Below, in pieces: positions 8,437 to 17,117 of a stretch of 64,000 nt of DNA. The translations under genes were made by a program, and so were the position numbers. Each line of letters starts with the position of its first letter. Position 1 is the stretch's first letter. The notes under the pieces were generated by a model, which worked only from the letters and a program-made list of their open reading frames with translations, made no database searches and had not been told where the DNA came from. Origin of the DNA: Phycisphaerae bacterium (GTDB taxonomy: Bacteria > Planctomycetota > Phycisphaerae > UBA1845 > Fen-1342); NCBI GenBank assembly GCA_022072445.1, contig JAJVHV010000007.1:1-64000 (forward strand), read 5' to 3'.

Positions 8437-9795
8437 CTAGCTGAGCTTGCCGGTCTGCGGATCGCAGAAGACCACGCGATTCTCACGGAACGACTTCACG
8501 CTGGCGGCGATGGCCACCATGATCATCGCGCCCATCGCGGCGTGGCAGTTGGGCTTGTTCCGCGTGCGGACGCACTCGAGGAAGTTCTGCATGTGACCGT
8601 CGTACCAGTTCGGCTTGGCGGCGACGCGCGTCTCCTCGCATTCGGTCTTGCCGTCGTTGGACTTCTTGAACTCCTCGATCCACTCGTTCTCGCCCTTGAT
8701 CTTGATCTTGTCGGCGTTCTCATCGACGGTGATCGTGCCGTGCAGGCCGCGGATCATCACGTCGACGCCCTGCTCATTGCACATCGACGAGACCAGGTTG
8801 ACCGAGTATTCGCCCGGATAGTCGATCGTCGTGAAATACGTGTCGGGCACCTCGCGGCCGTCCTTCTGATGCCAGATGCCGCCTGAAGCCACCACGCGCC
8901 GCGGAAAACTCGGCCCCAGCGCCAGCATGAGCGGCGAGAGACGATGGAAGAACAGGTCGGTCGCGATGCCGCCGGAATAGTCCCAATATTTCCGCCAGCG
9001 GAAGAAGCGCTGCGGGTCGAAGGCGCGCTTCGGGCGGCTGCCAAGGAAGCGCGTCCAGTCGATGGTCTGCTCGTTGCCGGCCGGATCGACGAAGTAATTC
9101 CACTCGCCGTCGCGGCTGTTGCGCGAGAACGACGACTGCGCCCAGATCGGCTTGCCGATGCGGCCGTCGGACACGGCCTGGCGGGCGCGCCAGTAGCAGT
9201 CCATCGAGGTGTACTGCGTGCCGACCTGCATCACGGCGCCGGTCTCCTCGCACACGTCGCGCACGCGAACCGCTTCTTCGGCCGTGTACGTCATCGGCTT
9301 TTCGAGGTAAACGTCCTTGCCCGCCCGCATCGCGTCGATCGCGATCGGCGCGTGCCAGTGATCGGGCGTGGCGATCAGCACGGCGTCGACGTCCTTGCGT
9401 TCCAGCAGCTCGCGATAGTCGATGTAGCCCTTGCAGTTGGCGTGCTGCGCGGCGTACTCGCGGCGCTTGCTGAACAGGTCGCAGACGGCGACCACGTCGC
9501 AGTTATAGCTCGTGGAGTTGCGCACCAGGCTGCGGAGGTGTCCCCCGCCCATGCCGCCGACGCCGATCTGCCCCATGCGGACGCGCTCGTTGGCACCCAG
9601 CACTTTCTTCTTTGACGCGGCCGTCGCTAGAACGCCGCCGCGCATCGACGTCTCGCCCGTTTGGCTGGCGCAGCCGGTGAGCCCGGCGGCGACGACCGCG
9701 CCGGCGGTGACGACGAAGTCGCGACGGTTCATGGAAGTACCGGCGGCGTCTGCCGGAGTGGGGTTCGAAGCGGGTTGTTTTTCGGCGCTGTTCAT
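8437..9795 (-). CDS. Tat-exported Gfo/Idh/MocA family oxidoreductase
   Basis: The 452-aa protein has a twin-arginine signal (MNRRDFVVTAG near residue 22, then a hydrophobic run ending in GLTGCAS, which could also be lipidated). It is followed by a Rossmann NAD(P)-binding start (GQIGVGGMGGGHL) and the diagnostic EKP motif in VYLEKPMTYT. The second half is the dehydrogenase C-terminal domain. Family members oxidise or reduce sugars, inositols or related polyols, and planctomycetes carry many such exported paralogues. The start at 9795 is supported by CAGGAG eight bases upstream; the ATG at 9732, right before the Tat motif, is an alternative. The substrate cannot be told. Confidence 0.9.
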   Translation of the reverse strand: MNSAEKQPASNPTPADAAGTSMNRRDFVVTAGAVVAAGLTGCASQTGETSMRGGVLATAASKKKVLGANERVRMGQIGVGGMGGGHLRSLVRNSTSYNCDVVAVCDLFSKRREYAAQHANCKGYIDYRELLERKDVDAVLIATPDHWHAPIAIDAMRAGKDVYLEKPMTYTAEEAVRVRDVCEETGAVMQVGTQYTSMDCYWRARQAVSDGRIGKPIWAQSSFSRNSRDGEWNYFVDPAGNEQTIDWTRFLGSRPKRAFDPQRFFRWRKYWDYSGGIATDLFFHRLSPLMLALGPSFPRRVVASGGIWHQKDGREVPDTYFTTIDYPGEYSVNLVSSMCNEQGVDVMIRGLHGTITVDENADKIKIKGENEWIEEFKKSNDGKTECEETRVAAKPNWYDGHMQNFLECVRTRNKPNCHAAMGAMIMVAIAASVKSFRENRVVFCDPQTGKLS

Positions 9796-9906
9796 GTCAG
9801 AGGCTCCTGGAAAATGGCAGCCTCTATTGGGCGGCGCGACGCACCGCGTGTCAAGTGATTTCTATCGTCTGCCCGCGGTGAACCCATCAGCCCCCAGCCG
9901 GTGAGA

Positions 9907-11076
9907 TCAATACGTGATTCGCTTGCGGGTCGCGGCGCGGTCCAGCGAAACTCGTGCCAGGATGGCAGCGGCCTTGCGGCCGGCCGTGCCGTTGCCGTAC
10001 GGACCGCGGCGTGCCGGGCGGCGCGGCGCCGCCAGGGCGCGGCGCAGGGCGCGGCGGATGTCCGCTGGCGTCTCGGCGGCGTGAAGGACGGATGCTCCGC
10101 CCGGCTCGCGGCCGGCCTGCCGAGCGCCGACGTTGACGGTTGGCGTCCCGACGAACGGAGCTTCGATCAGACCGCTCGACGAGTTACCGATCAGCACGTC
10201 GGCGCTGCACAACAGCTCGATGTATTCGCGACGCGGCAGTGACTTGATGACGCGAACGTCGGAGCCGGCGGCGGCGGACCCGTGCAACCGGACGTGCCGC
10301 TCGATGGCCCGCAGCACGCCGCTGTGTCCGCGATCGGTGTTCGGGTGGATGATCCAGCGCCGCAGCCCGGCGTCCCGCGCGGCGTCGAGAATCGCGCCCG
10401 CCACGCGCTGCTCGACCGCCGCCGAGCGCCCATAGCCGTGATAGACCACCAGCGCGGCACGGCCCTTGGTATCCGACAACGCTCGCCCGGGCCGCGGCGC
10501 GCGCCGTGGCGGCAGTTCATGCAGCTCGTCGAGGCCCGGCGCGCCGATGCAGAAGACGTGCGACGGCCGCTCGCCCAGACGGATGACGCGCCGCCGCGCC
10601 GCCTGCGACGCCGTCAGGTGGAAATTTGCCAGCTTCGTAATCGCGTGCCGCAGCGAGTCGTCGAAATCGCCCTCGGCCACGTCGCCGCCATGCACGTGCA
10701 CGAGCGGCGTGGCGGTGGCGACGGCGGCCAGAGCGGCGGCCATGGCCTCGACGCGGTCGCCCAGTACCAGCAGCGCGTCAGGCCGGCTGCGCGACAGGTA
10801 TTTCGCCACGCCGGCGACGCCGCGCGAGATGGCCCGCGCCTGGTCGAGCGGGTCGTCATCGCCACGCTGCATCGGGATAAGAGCGGCGATCGGCCAGCCG
10901 TCGGCGCGGATGTCGCGGACCGTGCGTCCGAAGCGCGGCAGCAGGTGCATGCCGCAGGCGATCAGCTCCAGCGACAGGCGCGGATGGTCGGCAATGCCGC
11001 GCAGGATGGTGCGCAACACGCCATACTCCGCCCGGCTGCCGGTCACGACGGCGATGCGCCTTCGCCGAACGCTCAT
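9907..11076 (-). CDS. neuC: UDP-N-acetylglucosamine 2-epimerase (hydrolysing), NeuC type
   Basis: The 389-aa enzyme begins with RIAVVTGSRAEYGVL, the typical NeuC/WecB start, and contains LVLGDRVEAMAAA, VHVHGGDVAEG and the UDP-binding IGNSSSGLIEAP motif. NeuC converts UDP-GlcNAc to ManNAc plus UDP, the first step of sialic-acid-type sugar synthesis; close relatives act on UDP-diNAcBac for legionaminic acid. The ATG at 11076 overlaps the neuB stop by 4 nt (ATGA), so translation is probably coupled. The frame is open further upstream, but that portion lies inside neuB and has no family match. Last gene of the leftward neuA-neuB-neuC set. Confidence 0.9.
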   Translation of the reverse strand: MSVRRRRIAVVTGSRAEYGVLRTILRGIADHPRLSLELIACGMHLLPRFGRTVRDIRADGWPIAALIPMQRGDDDPLDQARAISRGVAGVAKYLSRSRPDALLVLGDRVEAMAAALAAVATATPLVHVHGGDVAEGDFDDSLRHAITKLANFHLTASQAARRRVIRLGERPSHVFCIGAPGLDELHELPPRRAPRPGRALSDTKGRAALVVYHGYGRSAAVEQRVAGAILDAARDAGLRRWIIHPNTDRGHSGVLRAIERHVRLHGSAAAGSDVRVIKSLPRREYIELLCSADVLIGNSSSGLIEAPFVGTPTVNVGARQAGREPGGASVLHAAETPADIRRALRRALAAPRRPARRGPYGNGTAGRKAAAILARVSLDRAATRKRITY

Positions 11077-12143
11077 TGCAGCATTTCCCAGGTCAGCGGC
11101 GTGTCGGCCGCGACCGGCGTCGCCAGCCGCCTGCCGGCCAGTTGATCGAATTGCGCCGGAGAGATGCCGCCGGAGGGGCGCTTGATGGCTAATACGTCGG
11201 GCGTGAGCAGCGTGCCGGCCGGCAAGGCGCGCGACGCGACCACGCTCTTGCGAGCGACCCTGCGAACGTCGATTTCGCCATCCGTCATGCCGATCGCCCC
11301 ATCGCCCAGCGCCGACTCCAGGGCGCGCACCTGCCGCACGTACGTGCGAAACTCTTCCGGGTTCAGCGACATGGCGTGATCGGGACCGTCCGCGGTGCGA
11401 TCGAGCGTCAGGTGTTTCTCGAGCACGCAAGCGCCGGCCGCCACCGCCCACGCACCCACCTCGACCGAGAGGGTGTGATCGCTAAAGCCGACCGGAACGT
11501 CATACGTCGCCGCGAGCGAACGGATGGCGCGCAGATTCACGTCGTGCAGCGGCGCCGGATACTGGCTGACGCAGCGCAGCAGAATCGAACGGTGCAGCGC
11601 GCCAAATTCGCCCAGGTGCTCGACCGCGTCGCTGATCTCGGCAGCGGTCGCGGCGCCGGTCGAGACGATCAGCGGCAAGCCGGTTCCGGCCGCGGCCCGC
11701 AGCAGCGGCACGTTGTCGATGTCGGTCGAGGCCAGCTTGATCGCCGGCGGATTCAACCGCAGCAGCCGCGCCAGGTCGGGCCGGCCAAATGGCGTCGCGA
11801 GGAACACGATCCGCCGTTCGTCGCACTGCCGGCGAATCCGCGCGAACGCGTCGTCGCCCAGCTCGAGCCGCGACAGCATGGCGCGCTGACTTCCGTCGTC
11901 GCAGCGCTGGTAGGCCGCGCCGGGTGCGGCGGCGGTCGCGAGTTCGTCCGCGCGGAAGATCTGAAATTTTACCGCGTCGGCGCCGGCTTCGCACGCGGCG
12001 TCTACCAGGCGCAGCGCCTTTTCGACGCACCCATCATGATTGACGCCCGCCTCGGCGACGATCCATGCCGGCCACGATGCGCCGATCGGTCGGCCAGCGA
12101 CGCATACCACCGGCAGCGCGGGTCGCCCAGATGCGGCGCTCAT
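11073..12143 (-). CDS. neuB: N-acetylneuraminate (nonulosonate) synthase
   Basis: The 356-aa protein has the NeuB barrel: IVAEAGVNHDGCVEKA, DAVKFQIFRADEL, the phosphoenolpyruvate-site region IKLASTDIDN, and VGFSDHTLSVEVGAWAV. A C-terminal antifreeze-like SAF domain follows (from about residue 293, RKSVVASRALPAG). It condenses phosphoenolpyruvate with ManNAc or a related hexose to make a nine-carbon sugar in the cytoplasm. It overlaps neuA upstream and neuC downstream by 4 nt each. Whether the product is sialic, legionaminic or pseudaminic acid cannot be settled; the NeuC partner favours sialic or legionaminic acid. Confidence 0.92.
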   Translation of the reverse strand: MSAASGRPALPVVCVAGRPIGASWPAWIVAEAGVNHDGCVEKALRLVDAACEAGADAVKFQIFRADELATAAAPGAAYQRCDDGSQRAMLSRLELGDDAFARIRRQCDERRIVFLATPFGRPDLARLLRLNPPAIKLASTDIDNVPLLRAAAGTGLPLIVSTGAATAAEISDAVEHLGEFGALHRSILLRCVSQYPAPLHDVNLRAIRSLAATYDVPVGFSDHTLSVEVGAWAVAAGACVLEKHLTLDRTADGPDHAMSLNPEEFRTYVRQVRALESALGDGAIGMTDGEIDVRRVARKSVVASRALPAGTLLTPDVLAIKRPSGGISPAQFDQLAGRRLATPVAADTPLTWEMLQ

Positions 12144-12799
12144 CGCGCGCCGCCGCCGTGGCCAACCAGAAACGCCGCGTAGTCGAGATCGTCCTGCGTA
12201 TCCACGTCGACGCCGCGCGTCGGCGGCATGACGTAGGCGATGGTTTTTCGGGGCGGGCGCTGCGCGAGGTATTCGTCGAGGTTGTAGATGTAGATCGCTC
12301 CGTTCAGGCGGTACAGGGCGCTGCCCCCGTGCAGCCGCTCGAAGCGTCCATCGTCGCGCACCGCGCCCGTCCAGCAGGTCGGCGCGACGGGCGAGACGGA
12401 TACGACGGCGCAGGGTGCATTCGTGTCGTAGACGCGCATCGCCGAGCAGACGTCCTCAGCGCTGCGCAGCGGCGAGGTGGGCTGCAGGATGACGACCGTG
12501 TCGTAGTGCTCGCCGCGCTCCGCCAGCACGCGCAGCAGAAACGCGTTGGCCGCCAGCGTGCTCGTGTCGTCCTGGGCCAGCGCCGCCGGCCGCAGCGCCG
12601 GACACGACACGCCGCAGGCATGGGCGGCATCGGCGATCGCCGGCGAATCGGTGTTCACGTAGACCGCGTCGAGCACGCCGCTGCGCAGCGCCGCGTCGCA
12701 GGTGTAGGCGATCATCGGCCGGCTCTGAATCGGTGCCAGGTTTTTTCCGGGCAGCCGGCGCGAGCCGCCGCGGGCGGGGATGATACCGAGCGATTTCAT
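12140..12799 (-). CDS. neuA: CMP-N-acetylneuraminate (acylneuraminate) cytidylyltransferase
   Basis: The 219-aa enzyme starts with KSLGIIPARGGSRRLPGKN, the nucleotide-binding signature of the family, and has the LQPTSPLRSAEDV motif in the middle. It activates the nine-carbon acid with CTP. I chose the ATG at 12799 because family members begin only a few residues before this motif; an in-frame ATG at 12835 would add 12 residues. It is the first gene of the neuA-neuB-neuC overlapping set and lies 75 bp after the TrkH-like gene in the same direction. Confidence 0.9.
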   Translation of the reverse strand: MKSLGIIPARGGSRRLPGKNLAPIQSRPMIAYTCDAALRSGVLDAVYVNTDSPAIADAAHACGVSCPALRPAALAQDDTSTLAANAFLLRVLAERGEHYDTVVILQPTSPLRSAEDVCSAMRVYDTNAPCAVVSVSPVAPTCWTGAVRDDGRFERLHGGSALYRLNGAIYIYNLDEYLAQRPPRKTIAYVMPPTRGVDVDTQDDLDYAAFLVGHGGGAR

Positions 12800-12874
12800 G
12801 GTGACGCGATCCTGCTTGCGTTGGGCGGCGTCCATCGCGGCGCTGGCGGCCCGCCGCCGGTCCGTCGAAGCGCG

Positions 12875-14224
12875 TCAGATCAATGGTGGGATGCGACCCG
12901 GCTCGGCGCCCAAGCGTGCGTCGGCAATGCGACTGACCACAAACACGGGCAGAATCCGTCCGGCGAACATGGCCAGCATCAGCCAGAACGCACCGTACTG
13001 ATACAGATCGACACTTTGCCCCAACCCGCTGGAGAGGTTCGGATCGGTCACGGCCGCAGTCACACCCGTGCTGAGCGCCGCCCCGCCGACGGCTGAGGCG
13101 GCGTCGACGAAAGCGTCGGCGACGCTGGGCGGCGTGCGAAACGTAGGCGCGGTGAAATTCTCGATCAGCAGCAGTCCGACGGTCGTCAAGGCCGCCAGCC
13201 CGACCAGTCCGACGAGCGCGCCGCCGCCGGCCAGAACCACGCGTTGCGCGGTTTCGCCGGCCAGCGTGCGGCGATTGCGTCGGAGCGCTGCGCCGAGCGG
13301 GAGCAGCGCTGCCGCCAGCAGCGGCCATTTCACGCCGCCGCCCGCCGATCCGCCCAGTCCGCCGACCAGCACAACTGTGCTGACGACGAATTTCGTGCCG
13401 TCCGAGACGCTCCGTTCGCTGAGCGAGCCGGACTGGACACCCGAGCCGGCCGCGCCAAACACAAGTTGCAGGGCGCCCTCGAAACGCCCGCGCAAGGGTT
13501 GCGCCCGCAAGGACGCGTCATCGCGCGTGAATTGCTCCTGACCGCGCGGCGTTTCGAGCGCCGTGATCAGCGCCGCAGCCAGCAGCAGCCAGAGAGTGCA
13601 GGTCAGCATCATCGCCGCCAGCCAGCGCGACAGCGCGGCGCGGCGCCACCAGCGCGTCACCAGCAGCAGACCCCATGCCGGCCAGCCCAGGCACGCCAGC
13701 CAGTCCAGCGGGAGCCCCCCGAGCGGTGGCTCGTCCGGCCAGATTTGACCCAGCGACGACAGGTGAATCACGATCGCGGGCGCGAAGTCCAGCCAGGCGC
13801 GACCCTCGCGAATGCCACCGGCCGCCCAGCAGAGCGTGGTCAGCGCCGCCTGGAACGCCAGAAACAACACCAGGATGGCAAACGGATGCGGCAGGGCCGA
13901 GCGCTGCTCGGCGGGAAGCAGCCGCCGAGCAGCCTGCGCCGCCGCGAGCATGAAAAGAGCCGCACCGGTCACGCCGATCGACAGCAGGGTCGCACGCCCC
14001 ACGGGCGTGGACGCGCTGGCTCCGGCGCCGATCAGCAGGCCGCTGCCGACGGTCGCGCTGAGCGACGCGAACGCGCACGACCAGTAGTGCCGCGTGCGGA
14101 AATACTGCTCGTCGCGCGGGCTGAGCGGCGTGCACTCCGGCTGTGCCAGCAGCAGTGCGCCGGCCGCGGCCAGCAGCAGCAGCGCCAGCGGCAGCCACAC
14201 GTGCGGTCGACGGAGGCGGCTCAT
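12875..14224 (-). CDS. TrkH-like cation transporter, divergent
   Basis: The 449-aa protein is almost entirely hydrophobic, with about ten membrane segments. Short loops resemble the pore loops of TrkH/KtrB potassium transporters: FASLSATVGSGLL, GGLGGSAGGGVKWPLL (the clearest, matching the Gly-Gly-x-x-Gly-Ser-x-Gly-Gly-x-Lys pattern) and ASAVGGAALSTGV. It would import K+ or Na+ across the inner membrane. No TrkA/KtrA regulatory gene is seen. The ATG overlaps the mutS stop (TGATG), so the two are likely translated from one message. The rest of the sequence is divergent, so the assignment is to superfamily level. Confidence 0.7.
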   Translation of the reverse strand: MSRLRRPHVWLPLALLLLAAAGALLLAQPECTPLSPRDEQYFRTRHYWSCAFASLSATVGSGLLIGAGASASTPVGRATLLSIGVTGAALFMLAAAQAARRLLPAEQRSALPHPFAILVLFLAFQAALTTLCWAAGGIREGRAWLDFAPAIVIHLSSLGQIWPDEPPLGGLPLDWLACLGWPAWGLLLVTRWWRRAALSRWLAAMMLTCTLWLLLAAALITALETPRGQEQFTRDDASLRAQPLRGRFEGALQLVFGAAGSGVQSGSLSERSVSDGTKFVVSTVVLVGGLGGSAGGGVKWPLLAAALLPLGAALRRNRRTLAGETAQRVVLAGGGALVGLVGLAALTTVGLLLIENFTAPTFRTPPSVADAFVDAASAVGGAALSTGVTAAVTDPNLSSGLGQSVDLYQYGAFWLMLAMFAGRILPVFVVSRIADARLGAEPGRIPPLI

Positions 14225-17034
14225 CAGGCGGAACCGTCTTTGGCGCCACGCTTCATGGCGCGGCGCGCACTGACCAGTGGGCCGAGCGGCGCGTGCTCGG
14301 TAGCGTGCGCCGAATCCGGCGCCGCGGCGGGCGAAACTGGGGCCGCGGGCGGCGCGCCAGACTCGAGCAGCGCACGCCAGCGCCGCACGCGCTCGGCCGC
14401 TTCCCCGTCGAGCACGCCGGCCGGGAGCTCGCGCAATTCGCGCACCACCTGTTCTTCGGGCTCCTCGAAGAGACGGAGCTGCCGCACGCGGCGGCGCTGC
14501 GCGGCGGCGAGCACGGGACGCTGCGCCTCGCGCGAGAACGTCCGCTCCAGGTCGATCAGCACCGTGTGCGCGCGTTCGAGCACGGCCCGCGAAATGCCCG
14601 CCAGCTTGGCGACGTGCAGCCCGTAGCTGCGGTCGGCGGCGCCCGGCACGATGCGGTGCAGGAAGACCACCTGCTCTTCGTATTCGCGCACCGCGACGTT
14701 GAGGTTGAAGACCGGTTCGAGCAGGTCGGCCAGGGCCGTCAGTTCGTGGTAATGGGTGGCGAAAAGCGTGCGGCAGCCGATCCGCGTCGCGATGTGCTCG
14801 CAGATCGCCCAGGCCAGCGACAGCCCGTCGAAGGTGCTGGTGCCGCGACCCACCTCGTCCAGGATCACCAGACTGCGCTCGGTCGCATTGTGCAGGATGT
14901 TGGCCGTTTCAAGCATCTCGATCATGAACGTCGACTGGCCGCGCGACAGCTCGTCCGCCGCCCCGACGCGCGTGAAGATCCGATCGACCAGCCCCAGCCG
15001 CATCCGCCGCGCTGGCACCCAGCAGCCGCAGTGCGCCAGCAGCGTCAGCAGCGCCACCTGCCGGATGTAGGTGCTCTTGCCGGCCATGTTCGGGCCGGTG
15101 ATCAGCGCGACGACGCCGCAGCGTTCGCCGTCGGCACGATCGGCGTGCGCTCCGAGCCGCGTGTCGTTGGGGACGAAGCGCTGCTCGTGCGTCTGCTCGA
15201 CGACCGGGTGGCGGCCGTCGTCGATCTCGAGCAGCGGCGCGTCGACGAACTGCGGGCGGCAGTAGTCGCGCCGCAGCGCCAGTTCGGCCCAGCCGCACAG
15301 CACGTCGGCCTCGGCCACCGCCGCCGCCACGTCCAGGATGTGAGGGGTGTGCGCCACCAGCGCGTCGCGGGCGGCGACGAACAGGGCGTACTCCAGCTCG
15401 TTCGCCCGCGCCTCGGCCGACAGGGTGTCGCTCTCGAAGCGCTTCAGCTCGTCGGTGATGTAGCGTTCAGCGTTCTTGACCGTCTGCTTGCGGACGTACT
15501 CGTCAGGCACGCGCTGCCGCTGCGCGTGCGAGATTTCCAGGTAATAGCCGAAGACGCGGTTGAAGCCGACCTTCAGGCCGGGCACGCCGATCCGGGCCGC
15601 CTCGCGGGCCTGGTACTCGGCCAGCCAGCGCTCCCCGTCGTCGCGAATGGCGCGCAACCGGTCCAGCTCCGCGTCGACGCCGGCGTTGATAATTCCGCCT
15701 TCGCGCTGCACGATCGGCGCTTCCGGCCGAATCTGCTCGCACAAGCGCCGCGCCGCGTCGTCGAGCCCATCGAGCCGCGCGACCAGAGCATCGGCGGCCG
15801 GGTCTTCCAGCGCGCTGAGCAGCACGCGCATGTCCGCCAGCGCGGCCAGCCCGTCGCCGATGGCGCGCAGCTCGCGCGGGTTGGTGCGTTTCAACGCCAC
15901 GCGCGCGATCCGCCGCTCGAGGTCGCCGACCTCGTGAATCCGCCGCGCCAGCCGCGCCCGCGTCGCGTCGTCGCCGCGCAGCGCGGCGATCAGGCGCTGA
16001 CGATTCTCAATCGCGGCGACGTCGCGCAGCGGATAGCACAGCCAGCGCCGCAGCAGCCGCGCGCCCATCGGATTGCTCGTCAGGTCCACCGCGCCCAGCA
16101 GGGCGCCCTCCCGCGAGCCCACCCGCAGCGTCCGCTCCACCTCGAGCGAACGCAGCGTCGTGGCGTCCAGCTCCAGGTACTTGCCGTCGGATCGCCGCCT
16201 GGGCGGCTGCACGTGTGCCAGCGCCGTGCGCTGCGTCTCCTCCAGATAGGCCAGCAATCCGCCCGCGGCCCGCAGGGCCGGATCGACCACCTCCAGCCCG
16301 AATCCTTCCAGCGTCTGCACTTCGAATTGCCGGCACAGCAGCTCGGAGGCGCGCCCCGCGGCAAAGTCGACGTCCGGCCGATAGCTGACGGCGGCGCCGA
16401 CCTGCTCGCGAATCGGATTTTCGAACGGATGTCGTCCGACCGCGGGCGCGGCCAGCAGCACCTCGGCCGGCGCCAGCCGGGCCAGCTCGTCGACCACGCG
16501 CGGCGCGTCGCACAGCGAGAGCTCGAACGCTCCGCTCGACAGCTCCACGCTGGCCACGCCGATCAGCGCGCCCACCTCGCACAGCGCTGCCAGAATGTTG
16601 GCCCGCTGGCGGTCGAGCAACGCCTCGTCCGTGAGTGTTCCGGGCGTCACGATGCGGACGAGCTCGCGGCGGATCACGCCCCGGGCGGCGCGCGCGTCCT
16701 CCACCTGCTCGCTGATGGCGACCTTGCAACCCGCGGCGACCAGCTTGCCGACGTAGCTGTCCAGCGCGTGATGCGGAATGCCGGCCAGCGGCGTGCGCCC
16801 CCCGTCGCGGCTGGTCAGCGCGATGCCCAGCAGCCTGGCCGCAAGCCGCGCGTCGTCGTAGAAGAGCTCGTAGAAATCGCCCATGCGGAAGAGCAGGATG
16901 GCGTCACCAGCCTGCTGCTTCTGTTCGACGTACTGCCGCATCGCGGGCGTGAGCTGGTCGGCGGCGGGTGGCGTGCCGCTGTCGCCAGACTCCGGCGGAA
17001 TCACCTCGTCGTGTGCGTGCCGCGGCCTTCCCAT
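14224..17034 (-). CDS. mutS: DNA mismatch repair protein MutS
   Basis: The 936-aa protein has the MutS1 mismatch-recognition start (FRMGDFYELFYDDA, where Phe-x-Glu contacts the mispaired base), the connector and lever domains, and the ATPase: Walker A TGPNMAGKSTYIRQ, Walker B LVILDEVGRGTSTFDG and the ATHYHEL switch. It binds mismatches and recruits MutL to start repair. The ATG at 17034 is preferred; a GTG at 17070 would add 12 residues. It is divergent from the next gene, with under 90 bp between starts, and coupled to the TrkH-like gene downstream. No mutL in the window. Confidence 0.97.
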   Translation of the reverse strand: MGRPRHAHDEVIPPESGDSGTPPAADQLTPAMRQYVEQKQQAGDAILLFRMGDFYELFYDDARLAARLLGIALTSRDGGRTPLAGIPHHALDSYVGKLVAAGCKVAISEQVEDARAARGVIRRELVRIVTPGTLTDEALLDRQRANILAALCEVGALIGVASVELSSGAFELSLCDAPRVVDELARLAPAEVLLAAPAVGRHPFENPIREQVGAAVSYRPDVDFAAGRASELLCRQFEVQTLEGFGLEVVDPALRAAGGLLAYLEETQRTALAHVQPPRRRSDGKYLELDATTLRSLEVERTLRVGSREGALLGAVDLTSNPMGARLLRRWLCYPLRDVAAIENRQRLIAALRGDDATRARLARRIHEVGDLERRIARVALKRTNPRELRAIGDGLAALADMRVLLSALEDPAADALVARLDGLDDAARRLCEQIRPEAPIVQREGGIINAGVDAELDRLRAIRDDGERWLAEYQAREAARIGVPGLKVGFNRVFGYYLEISHAQRQRVPDEYVRKQTVKNAERYITDELKRFESDTLSAEARANELEYALFVAARDALVAHTPHILDVAAAVAEADVLCGWAELALRRDYCRPQFVDAPLLEIDDGRHPVVEQTHEQRFVPNDTRLGAHADRADGERCGVVALITGPNMAGKSTYIRQVALLTLLAHCGCWVPARRMRLGLVDRIFTRVGAADELSRGQSTFMIEMLETANILHNATERSLVILDEVGRGTSTFDGLSLAWAICEHIATRIGCRTLFATHYHELTALADLLEPVFNLNVAVREYEEQVVFLHRIVPGAADRSYGLHVAKLAGISRAVLERAHTVLIDLERTFSREAQRPVLAAAQRRRVRQLRLFEEPEEQVVRELRELPAGVLDGEAAERVRRWRALLESGAPPAAPVSPAAAPDSAHATEHAPLGPLVSARRAMKRGAKDGSA

Positions 17035-17117
17035 CGTCGCCGAAATGTATCGCAACGCTGCGGCTGTCACAACGCACGCCGCTTCGCGCCACGCGGTGTC
17101 TGAGGTCTAATCGGGCT

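Noticed and set aside
14143-17103. Long open frame opposite mutS
   Set aside because: Same reason; mutS on the other strand is complete and certain.
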